The notes under the pieces were generated by a model. That model was not told the DNA's origin. It worked only from the letters and a program-made list of their open reading frames with translations, and did not search any database. 64,000 nt of DNA. It comes from Paraburkholderia ginsengisoli NBRC 100965. GTDB taxonomy: Bacteria; Pseudomonadota; Gammaproteobacteria; Burkholderiales; Burkholderiaceae. Both the position numbers and the translations under genes were made by a program. The number at the start of each line of letters is the position of its first letter. The first letter of the stretch is position 1. The stretch spans positions 310,001 through 374,000 of the forward strand of contig NZ_BBJF01000003.1 of the NCBI RefSeq assembly GCF_000739735.1. Reading direction: 5' to 3'. This document shows positions 24,146-34,888 of this stretch, in pieces.

Positions 24146-25228
24146 ATGCGCGTCTTTAATTTCTCCGCCGGCCCGGCGGCCATGCCCGAAGAAGTGCTGC
24201 GTCAGGCCGCCGATGAGATGCTCGATTGGCAAGGCAGTGGCATGAGCGTGATGGAAATGAGCCATCGCGGCAAAGAATTCATGTCGATCCACGAGGAAGC
24301 GCTTACCGATCTGCGCGAATTGCTCGCGGTGCCGGCGAGCCATCGCATCCTGTTCCTGCAGGGCGGCGGTCTGGGCGAGAACGCCATCGTGCCGATGAAC
24401 CTGATGGGCGCGAAACCGCGCGCGGATTTCGTCATCACCGGTTCGTGGTCGCAGAAGTCCTTCAAGGAAGCGCAGAAATACGGCACGGTGCATCTAGCCG
24501 CCACCGGCCAGACGGCGGACGGCTTCACGCGGGCGCCGGCCCGCTCGGATTGGCAGTTGTCGGACGATCCGGCCTACGTGCATCTGTGCACGAACGAAAC
24601 CATCCACGGCGTCGAGACGTTCGAGATTCCCGACCTCGGCGACATTCCGCTGGTGGCTGACGCGTCGTCCCACATCCTGTCGCGCCCGATGGACATCGCG
24701 AAATACGGCGTGCTGTTCGGCGGCGCGCAGAAGAATATCGGCATGGCCGGTGTGACGGTGGTGATCGTGCGCGAAGACATGCTGGATCGCGCGCAGGCGA
24801 TCTGCCCGTCTGCGTTCGAATGGAAGACCGTCGCCGAAAACAATTCGATGTACAACACGCCGCCCACCTATGCGATCTACATCGCCGGGCTGGTGTTCAA
24901 GTGGTTGAAGAAGCAGGGCGGCCTTGCCGCGATGGAAGCGCGCAATCTCGAGAAGTCGAAGCTGCTGTACGACGCGATCGACTCGAGCGCTTTCTATCTG
25001 AACAAGGTCGAGCGAGGCTCGCGCTCGAGGATGAACGTACCGTTCTTCCTCGCCGACGAGTCGCGCAACGAAGATTTCCTGGCCGGCGCGAAAGCGCGGG
25101 GAATGGTGCAGCTAAAGGGCCACAAGTCCGTCGGCGGCATGCGGGCGTCGATTTATAACGCCGTCCCGCTCGAAGGCGTCAAAGCGCTTGTCGAATACAT
25201 GAAGGAATTCGAACAGAGCAACGCCTGA
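24146..25228 (+). CDS. serC: Phosphoserine aminotransferase
   Basis: A 360-aa class V PLP-dependent aminotransferase. It converts 3-phosphohydroxypyruvate to phosphoserine in serine synthesis and also acts in pyridoxine synthesis. Diagnostic features are the N-terminal [32 protein letters not shown] (~31-44), and the PLP lysine in [11 protein letters not shown] (~193-203), with [10 protein letters not shown] near the end. An upstream extension of the frame to 23936 is not conserved, so the ATG at 24146 is chosen. It begins the serC-pheA-hisC-tyrA-aroA-cmk-rpsA run, a mixed-function cluster typical of beta- and gamma-proteobacteria. Confidence 0.95.
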   Translation: MRVFNFSAGPAAMPEEVLRQAADEMLDWQGSGMSVMEMSHRGKEFMSIHEEALTDLRELLAVPASHRILFLQGGGLGENAIVPMNLMGAKPRADFVITGSWSQKSFKEAQKYGTVHLAATGQTADGFTRAPARSDWQLSDDPAYVHLCTNETIHGVETFEIPDLGDIPLVADASSHILSRPMDIAKYGVLFGGAQKNIGMAGVTVVIVREDMLDRAQAICPSAFEWKTVAENNSMYNTPPTYAIYIAGLVFKWLKKQGGLAAMEARNLEKSKLLYDAIDSSAFYLNKVERGSRSRMNVPFFLADESRNEDFLAGAKARGMVQLKGHKSVGGMRASIYNAVPLEGVKALVEYMKEFEQSNA

Positions 25229-25290
25229 GTCGCTGACTCGCAGGCACGCGCATCTTTTCCAGCAGTTACCCGGCAGGGCCGTTTTCACGC

Positions 25291-26373
25291 ATGGACGACG
25301 AACTCAATACCCGACTCAAACCCCTCCGCGATCGCATCGATGCACTCGATGCGCAATTGATCGCACTGCTCAACCAGCGCGCCGCGGTTGCGCTCGAAGT
25401 GGGGGAGGTGAAGAAGCATTTCAACGCGCCGGTGTTCCGCCCGGAGCGCGAACAGCAGGTGATCGCGCGTTTGCAGGACATGAGCGAAGGGCCGCTCGCG
25501 AGCGAGCACATCAGCGCGATCTGGCGCGAGATCATGGCGGCGAGCCGTGCGCTCGAAAAGACCATCAAGGCCGCGTATCTCGGGCCGGTCGGCACCTATA
25601 GCGAACAGGCGATGCACGAGTACTTCGGTCAGTCGATCGAAGGCTTGCCGTGCCCGTCGATCGACGAGGTATTCCGTTCGGTCGAAGCGGGCGCCGCGGA
25701 ATTCGGCGTCGTGCCGGTCGAGAATTCGACCGAAGGCGCGGTGTCGCGCACGCTCGATCTGCTGCTGCAAACGCAACTGACGATTGGCGGCGAACTGGCT
25801 TTGCCGATCCACCACAATTTGTTGACGCTGAACGGCGGCCTCACGGGCGTGAAGCGCGTGTGCGCGCATGCGCAGGCGCTCGCCCAGTGCCAGCGCTGGT
25901 TGTCGACGAACGCGCCGCATCTGGAACGCCAGGCGGTGTCGAGCAATGCCGAGGCGGCGCGCATGGCGGCGGAAGACCCGAGCGTCGCGGCTATCGCCGG
26001 CGATCGCGCAGCGACCCACTACGGCTTGCTGGTGGTGAACGCGCTGATCCAGGACGACCCGCACAATCGCACGCGCTTCGTGATGATCGGCAAGCAGCCG
26101 GCCGGGCCGAGCGGATACGACCAGACTTCGCTGATCGTGTCGGTGGTCAACGAACCCGGCGCGATGGTCAAGCTGCTGGAGCCGCTGGCTCGCCATAGCG
26201 TGTCGATGACCCGTTTCGAATCGCGTCCGGCTCGCGTCGGCACGTGGGAGTATTACTTCTACATCGACGTCGAAGGCCATCGCGACGATCCGGCGGTCGC
26301 GGCCGCACTGATCGAACTCGGCGAGAAGGCCGCGTTCCTGAAGATACTCGGTTCGTATCCGCGCGCCCGCTAA
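25291..26373 (+). CDS. pheA: Bifunctional chorismate mutase/prephenate dehydratase
   Basis: A 360-aa P-protein for phenylalanine synthesis. Residues ~1-90 are an AroQ-type chorismate mutase (RLKPLRDRIDALDAQLIALL). Residues ~92-270 are prephenate dehydratase (YLGPVGTYSEQAMHEYFG; VENSTEGAVSRTLDLL with the catalytic Thr region). Residues ~280-358 form an ACT regulatory domain including FESRPARVGTWEYYFYID, the phenylalanine-binding ESRP motif. Feedback inhibition by phenylalanine is expected from that motif. It lies 62 bases after serC. Confidence 0.95.
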   Translation: MDDELNTRLKPLRDRIDALDAQLIALLNQRAAVALEVGEVKKHFNAPVFRPEREQQVIARLQDMSEGPLASEHISAIWREIMAASRALEKTIKAAYLGPVGTYSEQAMHEYFGQSIEGLPCPSIDEVFRSVEAGAAEFGVVPVENSTEGAVSRTLDLLLQTQLTIGGELALPIHHNLLTLNGGLTGVKRVCAHAQALAQCQRWLSTNAPHLERQAVSSNAEAARMAAEDPSVAAIAGDRAATHYGLLVVNALIQDDPHNRTRFVMIGKQPAGPSGYDQTSLIVSVVNEPGAMVKLLEPLARHSVSMTRFESRPARVGTWEYYFYIDVEGHRDDPAVAAALIELGEKAAFLKILGSYPRAR

Positions 26374-26466
26374 CGGGTCGTCGGCAACGGATGCAAGCAA
26401 TGGGAAAGGGCGGCGTCGTGCCGCCCAGCCGCACATTCAACTACACCTAGTCGTTCGGAGATATTC

Positions 26467-27579
26467 ATGACAGCGTCTTTCGGTCCTTCCTACGTGCGCG
26501 CAATCGCGCCTTACATCGCCGGCAAGCCGATCTCGGAAGTGGCCCGCGAGTTCGATCTGGACGAAGCGACCATCGTGAAGCTGGCATCGAACGAGAATCC
26601 GCTCGGCATGCCGGAGTCGGCGCAACGCGCGATGGCGCAAGCCGCCAGCGAACTCGGCCGTTATCCGGACGCGAACGCGTTCGAGCTGAAGGCCGCGTTG
26701 AGCGAGCGCTACGACGTGCCGGCTGACTGGGTCACGCTCGGCAACGGCAGCAACGATATCCTGGAAATCGCCGCGCACGCGTTCGTCGAGAAAGGCCAGT
26801 CGATCGTGTTCGCGCAGTATTCGTTCGCGGTCTACGCGCTCGCCACGCAGGGCGTGGGCGCGCGCGCGATCGTCGTGCCGGCCGTGGAGTACGGTCACGA
26901 CCTCGACGCGATGCTTGCCGCGATCACCGACGACACGCGCCTCGTGTTCGTCGCGAATCCGAACAATCCGACCGGCACGTTTATCGAAGGTCCGAAGCTC
27001 GAAGCGTTTCTCGACAAGGTGCCGCGTCACGTGGTCGTGGTGCTCGACGAGGCGTACACCGAATATCTACCGCAGGAAAAGCGTTACGACTCGATCGCAT
27101 GGGTGCGCCGCTATCCGAATCTGCTGGTGTCGCGCACGTTCTCGAAGGCGTTCGGCCTCGCGGGTCTGCGCGTCGGCTTCGCAATTGCCCAGCCTGAATT
27201 GACCGATCTGCTGAACCGTCTGCGTCAACCGTTCAACGTGAACACGCTGGCGCAAGCCGCGGCAATCGCCGCGCTCAACGACAAGGCGTTTCTCGAGAAG
27301 AGCGCGGCGCTGAACGCGCAAGGCTATCGCCGCTTGACTGAAGCGTTCGACAAGCTCGGTCTTGAGTACGTGCCGTCGCACGGCAACTTTGTGCTGGTGC
27401 GCGTCGGCAACGACGACGCGGCCGGCAATCGCGTCAATCTCGAACTGCTGAAGCAGGGCGTGATCGTGCGTCCGGTCGGCAACTACGGTTTGCCGCAATG
27501 GCTGCGTATCACGATCGGCCTGCCGGAAGAAAACGACGCCTTCCTCGCGGCGCTCGAAAAGACGCTCGCCACCGCTTGA
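26467..27579 (+). CDS. hisC: Histidinol-phosphate/aromatic aminotransferase
   Basis: A 370-aa class I/II PLP aminotransferase. It includes the N-terminal LASNENPLGMPESAQ (~39-53), the GNGSNDILE cofactor site, FVANPNNPTG, and the PLP lysine in SRTFSKAFGLAGLRVG (~222-237). Family annotation is HisC, which acts on histidinol phosphate. Because it sits between pheA and tyrA away from the his operon, a main role in tyrosine/phenylalanine transamination is likely; that is inference from context. The ATG is preceded by CGGAG. Confidence 0.92.
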   Translation: MTASFGPSYVRAIAPYIAGKPISEVAREFDLDEATIVKLASNENPLGMPESAQRAMAQAASELGRYPDANAFELKAALSERYDVPADWVTLGNGSNDILEIAAHAFVEKGQSIVFAQYSFAVYALATQGVGARAIVVPAVEYGHDLDAMLAAITDDTRLVFVANPNNPTGTFIEGPKLEAFLDKVPRHVVVVLDEAYTEYLPQEKRYDSIAWVRRYPNLLVSRTFSKAFGLAGLRVGFAIAQPELTDLLNRLRQPFNVNTLAQAAAIAALNDKAFLEKSAALNAQGYRRLTEAFDKLGLEYVPSHGNFVLVRVGNDDAAGNRVNLELLKQGVIVRPVGNYGLPQWLRITIGLPEENDAFLAALEKTLATA

Positions 27580-27648
27580 GCGGTGGTTCTCACCTTTGAC
27601 CCGCGCGCCTGATCGGCACGGCTTATCTGCATAACTGGCGCTTTTTCT

Positions 27649-28590
27649 GTGACCGACGTGGCCGCGTTTTCTTTTAACAAGCTGGTGATTTTCGGTGTCG
27701 GCCTGATCGGCGGATCGCTCGCGCGCGCGTTGCGCGAACGCGGCGAAACCGAAGGGGCGCGCAAGGTGATCGGCGTCGGGCGGTCGTCCGCGTCGAGCGA
27801 GCGCGCTTTGGCCTTGGGCGTGATCGACGGCGCGGCGGCGTTGAGCGACGATGCTGCGCTGCGTGACGCGCTGTCCGGCGCGGACTTTGTGTTGCTGGCG
27901 GCACCCGTCGCGCAGACCCAGCCATTGCTCGACCGCATCGCGCCCTATCTCGACGCGAGCACCATCGTTACCGATGCCGGTAGCACCAAGTCGGACGTGG
28001 TCGCCGCGGCGCGCGCGGCACTCGGTGCGCGGATTGGCCAGTTCGTGCCGGGGCATCCGATTGCCGGCCGCGAGTCGAGCGGCGTCGATGCCGCGTTGCC
28101 GGATCTGTATGTGAACCGCAATGTCGTGCTGTGTCCGCTGGCCGAGAATGCGCCGGACGCGGTCGAGCAGGTCGCGGCGATGTGGCGCGCCACCGGCGCT
28201 CTCGTGCGCGAAATGACGCCCGAGCAGCACGACCGCGTGTTCGCGTCGGTCAGCCATCTTCCGCACGTGCTGTCGTTCGCGCTGGTCGAGCAGATTCTCA
28301 ATTCACCCGACGCCGCGTTGAAATTCTCGTTCGCGGCGGGGGGCTTTCGCGACTTCACGCGCATCGCTGCGTCGAGCCCGGAGATGTGGCGCGACGTGTG
28401 CGTCGCCAATCGCGTCGCGCTGCTCGACGAACTCGATGCCTACACCGCGGTGCTCGCGCGCCTGCGCGCGGCGATCGAGGCCGCCGACGGCGCCGCGCTC
28501 GAAGCCGTGTTCGCGCGCTCGCGAGTCGCGCGCACCGAATGGCAGGAACAGCGCGCGGCCAGCGTGGCCCCGAGCGACGCGTCGAAATAA
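27649..28590 (+). CDS. tyrA: Prephenate/arogenate dehydrogenase
   Basis: A 313-aa NAD(P)-dependent dehydrogenase in tyrosine synthesis. The Rossmann motif is [16 protein letters not shown] (~13-28). Substrate and catalytic segments are [11 protein letters not shown] (~105-115), [12 protein letters not shown] (~132-143) and [13 protein letters not shown] (~200-212). There is no fused chorismate mutase or ACT domain. A GTG start is used (GTGACCGACGTG). It is followed 19 bases later by aroA. Whether prephenate or arogenate is preferred cannot be read from the sequence. Confidence 0.92.
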   Translation: MTDVAAFSFNKLVIFGVGLIGGSLARALRERGETEGARKVIGVGRSSASSERALALGVIDGAAALSDDAALRDALSGADFVLLAAPVAQTQPLLDRIAPYLDASTIVTDAGSTKSDVVAAARAALGARIGQFVPGHPIAGRESSGVDAALPDLYVNRNVVLCPLAENAPDAVEQVAAMWRATGALVREMTPEQHDRVFASVSHLPHVLSFALVEQILNSPDAALKFSFAAGGFRDFTRIAASSPEMWRDVCVANRVALLDELDAYTAVLARLRAAIEAADGAALEAVFARSRVARTEWQEQRAASVAPSDASK

Positions 28591-28609
28591 CCGGAAACTG
28601 GACTCAATC

Positions 28610-29914
28610 ATGGAATTCCTCGATCTCGGACCGTTTTCTCGTGCGACCGGCACGGTTCGTCTGCCCGGCTCGAAGAGCATTTCGAATCGGGTGCTGCTGC
28701 TCGCGGCGCTCGCCGAAGGCGAAACGACGATCACGAACCTGCTCGACTCCGACGACACCCGCGTGATGCTCGACGCGCTCGAAAAGCTCGGCGTGCGTCT
28801 GAAGCGCGACGGCGACACCTGCGTCGTGACCGGCACGCGCGGCGCGTTCACCGCGCGCCAGGCCGATCTGTTCCTCGGTAACGCGGGCACGGCGGTGCGT
28901 CCGCTGACCGCGGCGCTGGCCGTGAACGGCGGTGACTATCGGATCCACGGCGTGCCGCGCATGCACGAACGGCCGATCGGCGATCTGGTCGACGGCCTGC
29001 GGCAGATCGGCGCGAAGATCGACTACGAAGAGAATGAAGGCTATCCGCCGCTGCGGATCCGCCCGGCACAGATCACCGCCGATACGCCGATTCGCGTGCG
29101 CGGCGACGTGTCCAGCCAGTTCCTGACTTCGTTGCTGATGACGCTGCCGTTGTTGCGCACCGAAAGCGGCGTGACCACCGTGCAGGTGGACGGCGAACTG
29201 ATCTCGAAGCCGTACATCGAGATCACGATCAAGCTGATGGCGCGCTTCGGCATCAACGTGGAGCGTCACGGCTGGCATCAGTTCGTCGTGCCCTCGGGGC
29301 AGCGCTATCAGTCGCCGGGCACGATCATGGTCGAGGGCGATGCGTCGTCCGCATCGTATTTTCTCGCGGCTGGCGCGCTCGGCGGCGGCCCGCTGAAAGT
29401 GGAGGGCGTCGGCCGCGCGAGCATCCAGGGCGACGTCGGCTTTGCCGATGCGCTCATCAAAATGGGCGCGAACCTGCAGATGGGCGACGACTGGATCGAA
29501 GTACGCGGCGTCGGCAACGACCACGGCAAGCTCGATCCGATCGACATGGACTTCAATCTGATTCCCGACGCCGCAATGACGATCGCCGTCGCCGCGCTGT
29601 TCGCTGACGGCACCACCACGCTGCGCAACATCGCCAGCTGGCGCGTGAAGGAAACCGACCGCATCGCCGCGATGGCAACGGAGCTGCGCAAGGTCGGCGC
29701 GAAAGTGCAGGAGGGCGAGGATTTTCTCGTCGTCACGCCGCCTGAAAAGCTGATTCCGAACGCTTCCATCGACACGTACGACGACCACCGGATGGCCATG
29801 TGCTTCTCGCTCGTGAGCCTCGGCGGCGTGCCGATCCGGATCAACGATCCGAAGTGCGTCGGCAAGACGTTTCCCGATTATTTCGAGCGCTTCATTGCGC
29901 TCGCTCAACCCTGA
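28610..29914 (+). CDS. aroA: 5-enolpyruvylshikimate-3-phosphate synthase
   Basis: A 434-aa class I EPSP synthase, joining shikimate-3-phosphate and phosphoenolpyruvate in the shikimate pathway. It has [17 protein letters not shown] (~18-34, the phosphate-binding Lys/Ser), [19 protein letters not shown] (~86-104, the class I glyphosate-sensitive site GNAGTA) and the conserved [18 protein letters not shown] (~343-360). The long upstream frame belongs to the antisense or tyrA overlap, so the ATG at 28610 is used. Length fits the family. Confidence 0.96.
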   Translation: MEFLDLGPFSRATGTVRLPGSKSISNRVLLLAALAEGETTITNLLDSDDTRVMLDALEKLGVRLKRDGDTCVVTGTRGAFTARQADLFLGNAGTAVRPLTAALAVNGGDYRIHGVPRMHERPIGDLVDGLRQIGAKIDYEENEGYPPLRIRPAQITADTPIRVRGDVSSQFLTSLLMTLPLLRTESGVTTVQVDGELISKPYIEITIKLMARFGINVERHGWHQFVVPSGQRYQSPGTIMVEGDASSASYFLAAGALGGGPLKVEGVGRASIQGDVGFADALIKMGANLQMGDDWIEVRGVGNDHGKLDPIDMDFNLIPDAAMTIAVAALFADGTTTLRNIASWRVKETDRIAAMATELRKVGAKVQEGEDFLVVTPPEKLIPNASIDTYDDHRMAMCFSLVSLGGVPIRINDPKCVGKTFPDYFERFIALAQP

Positions 29915-29949
29915 TTCGATCTCGAATCGACTGACGTGCGACTTTTTCG

Positions 29950-30636
29950 ATGAAACCGACCCGTCCCTTTCACCAGACGCCCGTCATTACGATCGACGGC
30001 CCGAGTGCCTCCGGCAAAGGCACCGTGGCCGCGCTGGTTGCCGCGAGCCTCGGCTTTCACCTGCTGGATAGCGGCGCGCTGTACCGCCTCGCCGCGCTGG
30101 CCAGCCTCCGCTATGGCGTCGCGCCTGACGACGCCGACGCGCTGGTCAAGCTGATCGACGACCTGCATATCACTTTCCGCGAGGGGCTGGCGCAACTCGA
30201 CGGCGTTGACGTGTCGGCGGAAATTCGCGCCGAGGCAGTCGGCAGCCGGGCGTCGGCGATTGCGGTGCACGCTCCCGTGCGAGCCGCGCTGGTGGCGCGT
30301 CAGCGGGCGTTCCGCAAGGAACCGGGGTTGGTCGCCGACGGCCGCGACATGGGCACTGTGATCTTCCAGGACGCCGTACTGAAGGTGTTCATGACCGCCA
30401 GCGTGGAGGCCCGCGCGGCGCGCCGACATAAGCAATTGATCCAAAAAGGCTTTTCTGCTAATATGGATGACTTGCTCCGGGATTTGCGTGAGCGCGACGA
30501 GCGTGACAGTCAGCGCGCAGCCGCGCCACTCAAGCCCGCAGCGGATGCAAAGCTGCTTGATACCTCTTCATTGTCGGTCGACCAGGCGGTCGAACAGGTG
30601 GTGCAGTGGTATGGAGCTTTAGTCCCGCATGGCTGA
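29950..30636 (+). CDS. cmk: Cytidylate kinase
   Basis: A 228-aa kinase that phosphorylates CMP/dCMP using ATP. The P-loop is [13 protein letters not shown] (~16-28). Further Cmk motifs are [15 protein letters not shown] (~35-49), [17 protein letters not shown] (~126-142) and the LID region [15 protein letters not shown] (~155-169). The location between aroA and rpsA is conserved across proteobacteria. An ATG start with a weak upstream purine run. Confidence 0.95.
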   Translation: MKPTRPFHQTPVITIDGPSASGKGTVAALVAASLGFHLLDSGALYRLAALASLRYGVAPDDADALVKLIDDLHITFREGLAQLDGVDVSAEIRAEAVGSRASAIAVHAPVRAALVARQRAFRKEPGLVADGRDMGTVIFQDAVLKVFMTASVEARAARRHKQLIQKGFSANMDDLLRDLRERDERDSQRAAAPLKPAADAKLLDTSSLSVDQAVEQVVQWYGALVPHG

Positions 30637-30816
30637 TTGAAGTACGGTTGTGAATCAGCGGCGGCGCTGTAGAAGTCCGTTGTCGGTAGGTGCTTCACGA
30701 TTGTCGTGAAGCGTTGTATTAACCCTTTAACCCCGCGTGGCATTCGCTTTCTTGCCGAAGTTGCTGACCGTCCCGGCCAGCCGGGCACCGCGAGAACCAT
30801 GCAAATTTTGATTTTT

Positions 30817-32532
30817 ATGTCCGACCTGCAAACCTCTACCCCGAATACCGAATCTTTTGCGGCTCTGTTCGAAGAGTCGCTGACCAAGCAAGACATGCGC
30901 GCTGGCGAAGTGATCTCCGCCGAAGTCGTGCGTGTTGACCACAACTTCGTGGTCGTGAACGCTGGTCTCAAGTCCGAAGCCTACATCCCGCTCGAAGAGT
31001 TCCTGAACGACGCGGGCGAGGTAGAAGTGCAGGCGGGCGACTTCGTTTCCGTCGCGATCGACGCGCTGGAAAACGGCTATGGCGACACGATCCTGTCGCG
31101 CGACAAGGCGAAGCGCCTGGCTTCGTGGCTGTCGCTGGAAAAGGCTCTCGACAACAACGAACTCGTGACCGGCACGATCACGGGCAAGGTCAAGGGCGGC
31201 ATGACCGTGATGGTCAACGGCATCCGCGCGTTCCTGCCGGGTTCGTTGGTCGACACGCGTCCGGTCAAGGACACGACCCCGTACGAAGGCAAGACGCTGG
31301 AATTCCGCGTCATCAAGCTCGACCGCAAGCGTAACAACGTCGTGCTGTCGCGCCGCGCTGTGATCGAAGCGACCCAAGGCGAAGAGCGCGCAAAGCTGCT
31401 CGAAACGCTGAAGGAAGGCGCGATCGTGGAAGGCGTGGTCAAGAACATCACCGACTACGGCGCATTCGTGGACCTCGGCGGTATCGACGGCCTGCTGCAC
31501 ATCACCGACATCGCATGGCGTCGTGTGCGTCACCCGAGCGAAGTTCTGTCGGTTGGCCAGGAAGTCACCGCGAAGATCCTCAAGTTCGACCAAGAGAAGA
31601 ACCGCGTTTCGCTGGGCATCAAGCAACTGGGCGACGATCCGTGGGAAGGCATCTCGCGCCGTTACCCGTCGGGCACGCGCCTGTTCGGTAAGGTCACCAA
31701 CATCACCGACTACGGCGCATTCGTCGAAGTGGAATCGGGCATCGAAGGCCTCGTCCACGTGTCGGAAATGGACTGGACGAACAAGAACGTTGCACCGTCG
31801 AAGGTTGTGCAGCTGGGCGACGAAGTCGAAGTCATGGTTCTCGAAATCGACGAAGACCGCCGCCGTATCAGCCTCGGCATGAAGCAATGCAAGCCGAACC
31901 CGTGGGACGACTTCAGCCGCAACTTCAAGAAGGGTGACAAGCTGCAAGGCGCAATCAAGTCGATCACCGACTTCGGCGTCTTCATCGGTCTGCCGGGCGG
32001 CATCGACGGTCTGGTTCACCTGTCGGACCTGTCGTGGAGCGAAACGGGCGAAGAAGCAGTTCGCAAGTACAAGAAGGGCGACGAAGTGGAAGCGATCGTT
32101 CTCGGCATCGACGTCGAGAAGGAACGCATTTCGCTGGGCATCAAGCAGCTCGAAGGCGACCCGTTCAGCAACTTCGTTGCAATGAACGACAAGGGTTCGA
32201 TCGTCGACGGCGTGGTCAAGACGGTGGACGCGAAGGGTGCCGTGGTTCAACTGTCGGCGGAAGTCGAAGGCTACCTGCGCGCTTCGGAAATCGCCCAAGA
32301 CCGCGTGGAAGATGCTCGCAACGTGCTGAAGGAAGGCGACAAGGTCAACGCGATGATCATCAACATCGATCGCAAGTCGCGTGGCATCAACCTGTCGATC
32401 AAGGCCAAGGACTCGGCTGAGCAACAGGAAGCGATTCGCGGCCTGGCTTCGTCGGACTCGAGCTCGGCAGCCACCGGCACGACGAACCTCGGCGCGCTGC
32501 TGAAGGCCAAGCTCGACGGCCAGAACCAGTAA
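30817..32532 (+). CDS. rpsA: 30S ribosomal protein S1
   Basis: A 571-aa ribosomal protein with six S1 OB-fold repeats that unfold and bind mRNA during initiation. Repeats are recognisable by [40 protein letters not shown] and [20 protein letters not shown] at ~95-residue spacing. The N-terminal FAALFEESL (~13-21) binds S2. The frame opens earlier (30706), but ATG 30817 begins the conserved N-terminus. Codon use is strongly biased, as expected for high expression. ihfB follows 21 bases downstream. Confidence 0.97.
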   Translation: MSDLQTSTPNTESFAALFEESLTKQDMRAGEVISAEVVRVDHNFVVVNAGLKSEAYIPLEEFLNDAGEVEVQAGDFVSVAIDALENGYGDTILSRDKAKRLASWLSLEKALDNNELVTGTITGKVKGGMTVMVNGIRAFLPGSLVDTRPVKDTTPYEGKTLEFRVIKLDRKRNNVVLSRRAVIEATQGEERAKLLETLKEGAIVEGVVKNITDYGAFVDLGGIDGLLHITDIAWRRVRHPSEVLSVGQEVTAKILKFDQEKNRVSLGIKQLGDDPWEGISRRYPSGTRLFGKVTNITDYGAFVEVESGIEGLVHVSEMDWTNKNVAPSKVVQLGDEVEVMVLEIDEDRRRISLGMKQCKPNPWDDFSRNFKKGDKLQGAIKSITDFGVFIGLPGGIDGLVHLSDLSWSETGEEAVRKYKKGDEVEAIVLGIDVEKERISLGIKQLEGDPFSNFVAMNDKGSIVDGVVKTVDAKGAVVQLSAEVEGYLRASEIAQDRVEDARNVLKEGDKVNAMIINIDRKSRGINLSIKAKDSAEQQEAIRGLASSDSSSAATGTTNLGALLKAKLDGQNQ

Positions 32533-32553
32533 GTCTGAGAGGTCTGCTGCAGT

Positions 32554-32877
32554 ATGACCAAATCGGAATTGGTCGCCCAGCTGGCTACGCGATTCCCGCA
32601 GCTTGTACTCAAAGATGCGGATTTCGCGGTGAAGACGATGCTTGATGCGATGTCGGAGGCGCTTGCCAACGGTCATCGCATCGAAATTCGCGGCTTCGGC
32701 AGCTTCGGGCTCAACCGCCGTCCCTCCCGCGTCGGGCGCAATCCGAAGTCGGGCGAGAAGGTGTTGGTACCTGAGAAGTATGTACCGCACTTCAAGCCGG
32801 GCAAGGAATTGCGTGAACGGGTAGACCGTCGTGCGGGCGAGCCATTGAAGGCCGAAGAGCCGGATGACGATCTGTAA
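32554..32877 (+). CDS. ihfB: Integration host factor beta subunit
   Basis: A 107-aa DNA-bending protein forming a heterodimer with IhfA. It has the HU/IHF core ([32 protein letters not shown]) and the beta-arm [12 protein letters not shown], whose proline intercalates in DNA. The C-terminal ~15 residues ([12 protein letters not shown]) form an acidic extension. It follows rpsA and ends in a terminator, so the rpsA-ihfB pair is conserved. IHF is also a host factor for many integrases of the type found in this window's element. Confidence 0.96.
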   Translation: MTKSELVAQLATRFPQLVLKDADFAVKTMLDAMSEALANGHRIEIRGFGSFGLNRRPSRVGRNPKSGEKVLVPEKYVPHFKPGKELRERVDRRAGEPLKAEEPDDDL

Positions 32878-32949
32878 ATGCTTCGCTGCGCGTTTTGCAG
32901 CGTGGCATTGGTAGCGTCAGCGGCCAAAGCCAGTTGGCAAAAGACCAGA

Positions 32950-32975
32950 AAAAGCGCCTTCGGGCGCTTTTTTTT
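32950..32975 (+). terminator. Intrinsic terminator after ihfB
   Basis: AAAGCGCC-TTC-GGGCGCTTT followed by T residues. The remaining ~280 bases before lapA contain a TACAAT (near 33169) that could be a -10, and no supported gene. Confidence 0.9.
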
Positions 32976-33258
32976 CGTCCATACATGTTGCGCCGCATCG
33001 TCGCGGCTGCTCTGTCGTGTCATGCCACGCCGGGTCACGTGCAGCTTGAATGACTGCATGCACCTGCCGCGCAATCAGAGCATGCGCCCCACCCATCCAT
33101 TTGCGACAGGATAAACCCCGCGTAGTGCGCATTCCGCCACTTCCTGCCCAGCCACGAGGGCTTCAATTACAATACGGGTCACTTCGGCGCGGGCAATACC
33201 GTGGCGCGACGCGTCATCAAGCCGGCGTCACCCCGCAACTGCCGTCAAGAGACTATTC

Positions 33259-33552
33259 ATGAAATTTATCGTCTGGCTGATCCGTGTGCTGGTGTTCGTG
33301 CTGCTGCTGGTGCTGGCGCTCTCCAACACGCAACCTGCTACGTTGAATTTCCTCGCCGGCTATACGTGGTCGGCGCCTCTGATCCTGATCGGCCTCGCAT
33401 TCTTCGTAGTGGGGCTGTTGGCTGGCTTGGTGTCGGCGATGCCCGCCACACTGCGCCTGCGCATGGAAAATGGGCGGCTCAAGCGCGAGTTGCGCGTAGC
33501 GCGCGAAACCCCGGTGGTGGTCGAACAGCCGCCCATGCCGCCGTTGATCTGA
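33259..33552 (+). CDS. lapA: Lipopolysaccharide assembly protein A-like (DUF1049) membrane protein
   Basis: A 97-aa inner-membrane protein with two transmembrane helices (~3-22 VWLIRVLVFVLLLVLALSNT and ~37-62 APLILIGLAFFVVGLLAG) and a short basic C-terminal helix (LRMENGRLKRELRVARE). The SNTQPATLNFL loop is the DUF1049/LapA signature. It is adjacent to lapB, as in E. coli, where the pair takes part in controlling LpxC and LPS assembly. A small terminator-like hairpin lies between the two genes. Confidence 0.88.
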   Translation: MKFIVWLIRVLVFVLLLVLALSNTQPATLNFLAGYTWSAPLILIGLAFFVVGLLAGLVSAMPATLRLRMENGRLKRELRVARETPVVVEQPPMPPLI

Positions 33553-33564
33553 ATTGCTCTTCCG

Positions 33565-33588
33565 CCGCGCGCCTTGAGCGCGGTTTTT
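33565..33588 (+). terminator. Terminator or attenuator between lapA and lapB
   Basis: CCGCGC-GCCTTGA-GCGCGG followed by TTTTT. With only 35 bases to lapB it may reduce rather than abolish readthrough. Confidence 0.6.
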
Positions 33589-33622
33589 CCTTCCCGCTTT
33601 CCCGCACATTTGCATTAATCGC

Positions 33623-34798
33623 ATGGATCTAGACTTCTGGTGGCTGCTCGTCATACCCGTCGCTTTCGCGTTCGGCTGGATGGCCGCGCGCTACGACCTT
33701 AAGACGCTGCTGTCCGAAAGCGCCAACCTGCCGCGCTCGTATTTCCGCGGCCTGAACTTCCTGCTCAACGAACAGCCGGATCAGGCGATCGATGCGTTCA
33801 TCGAAGTGGTCAAGCTCGACCCTGAAACGGTCGAGCTGCATTTCGCGCTGGGCAATCTGTTCCGGCGCCGCGGCGAAACGGATCGCGCGATTCGCGTGCA
33901 TCAGAATCTGCTGAGCCGCGCCGACCTGCCGGTCAGCGAACGCGATCACGCGCTCTACGAACTGGGCCAGGACTTCCTGAAGGCGGGCCTGCTCGATCGC
34001 GCGGAGGAAACCTTCCGCTCGCTCGAAACCGGCGACTATGCATTGGGCGCGCAACGTGCGCTGCTCACCATCTACGAAATCGAGAAGGACTGGGTCAAGT
34101 CGATCGACACCGCGCGCCACCTGGAAACGATGGGCGCCGAGTCGCTCGGCAAGGAAATCGCGCAGTTCCATTGCGAGCTCGCGCAGGAAGCGTTGCAGCA
34201 GAAAAACGCGGACGAGGCGCGCCGTCAACTCGGCTTCGCACTGAAGGCGAATCCGACCAACGTGCGCGCCACGATCCTGTTCGGTGACGTCGATGCCGCC
34301 GGCGGCGCGCAGGACGCGGCCATCGCGCAGTGGCGGCGCGTCGAGGAACAGAATCCGGCCTATCTGCCGCTGGTCGCCGAGAAGGTGATGAAGGCCTACG
34401 AAGCGCTCGGCCGTTCGCAGGAAGGCGCCGATCTGCTCACCACCTGGGTCGACCGTCATCCGACCAACGATCTGCTCGACGTCGCATATCAGCACGTCGC
34501 GTCGCTGCGCGGGCTCGATGCGGCGCACGCGCTAGCGCGCTCGCAGATGCAGAAATCGCCGAATCTGGCCGGCATGACGCGCCTGCTCGAAGCCCAACAG
34601 GCCGTCGCGGAAGAACCGCGGCGCAGCGAACTCGAATTGATGCGCACGCTGATCCGTCAGCGCACAAAAAATCTGCCGCGGTACACGTGCCAGAATTGTG
34701 GCTTCAGGGCGCGGCTTTTCTACTGGCAGTGCCCGGGTTGCAGCGGATGGGAAACCTATGCGCCGCGTCGCGTCGAACCGATTGCCGCGTCGAGTTGA
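33623..34798 (+). CDS. lapB: Lipopolysaccharide assembly protein B (TPR protein with rubredoxin-like metal site)
   Basis: A 391-aa protein with an N-terminal membrane anchor (~3-20, WWLLVIPVAFAFGWMAARYD), about nine tetratricopeptide repeats (~35-340, for example PETVELHFALGNLFRRRGET) and a C-terminal metal-binding domain CQNCGF...YWQCPGCSGW (~357-376) with four cysteines. In E. coli LapB (YciM) links LPS synthesis to FtsH-mediated LpxC degradation. Length and domain order fit fully. Confidence 0.93.
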   Translation: MDLDFWWLLVIPVAFAFGWMAARYDLKTLLSESANLPRSYFRGLNFLLNEQPDQAIDAFIEVVKLDPETVELHFALGNLFRRRGETDRAIRVHQNLLSRADLPVSERDHALYELGQDFLKAGLLDRAEETFRSLETGDYALGAQRALLTIYEIEKDWVKSIDTARHLETMGAESLGKEIAQFHCELAQEALQQKNADEARRQLGFALKANPTNVRATILFGDVDAAGGAQDAAIAQWRRVEEQNPAYLPLVAEKVMKAYEALGRSQEGADLLTTWVDRHPTNDLLDVAYQHVASLRGLDAAHALARSQMQKSPNLAGMTRLLEAQQAVAEEPRRSELELMRTLIRQRTKNLPRYTCQNCGFRARLFYWQCPGCSGWETYAPRRVEPIAASS

Positions 34799-34888
34799 CG
34801 CCATCGCCCGCGCGGACGGATTTCGCGGCGAGCACATCGCCGGCCTCATGACCGGCAATCATCACCGGAACCTTCTACCGGAAAGCGT

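Noticed and set aside
30727..32790. 687-codon minus-strand open frame across rpsA and ihfB
   Set aside because: It is a composition shadow of strongly codon-biased rpsA with no recognisable domain.
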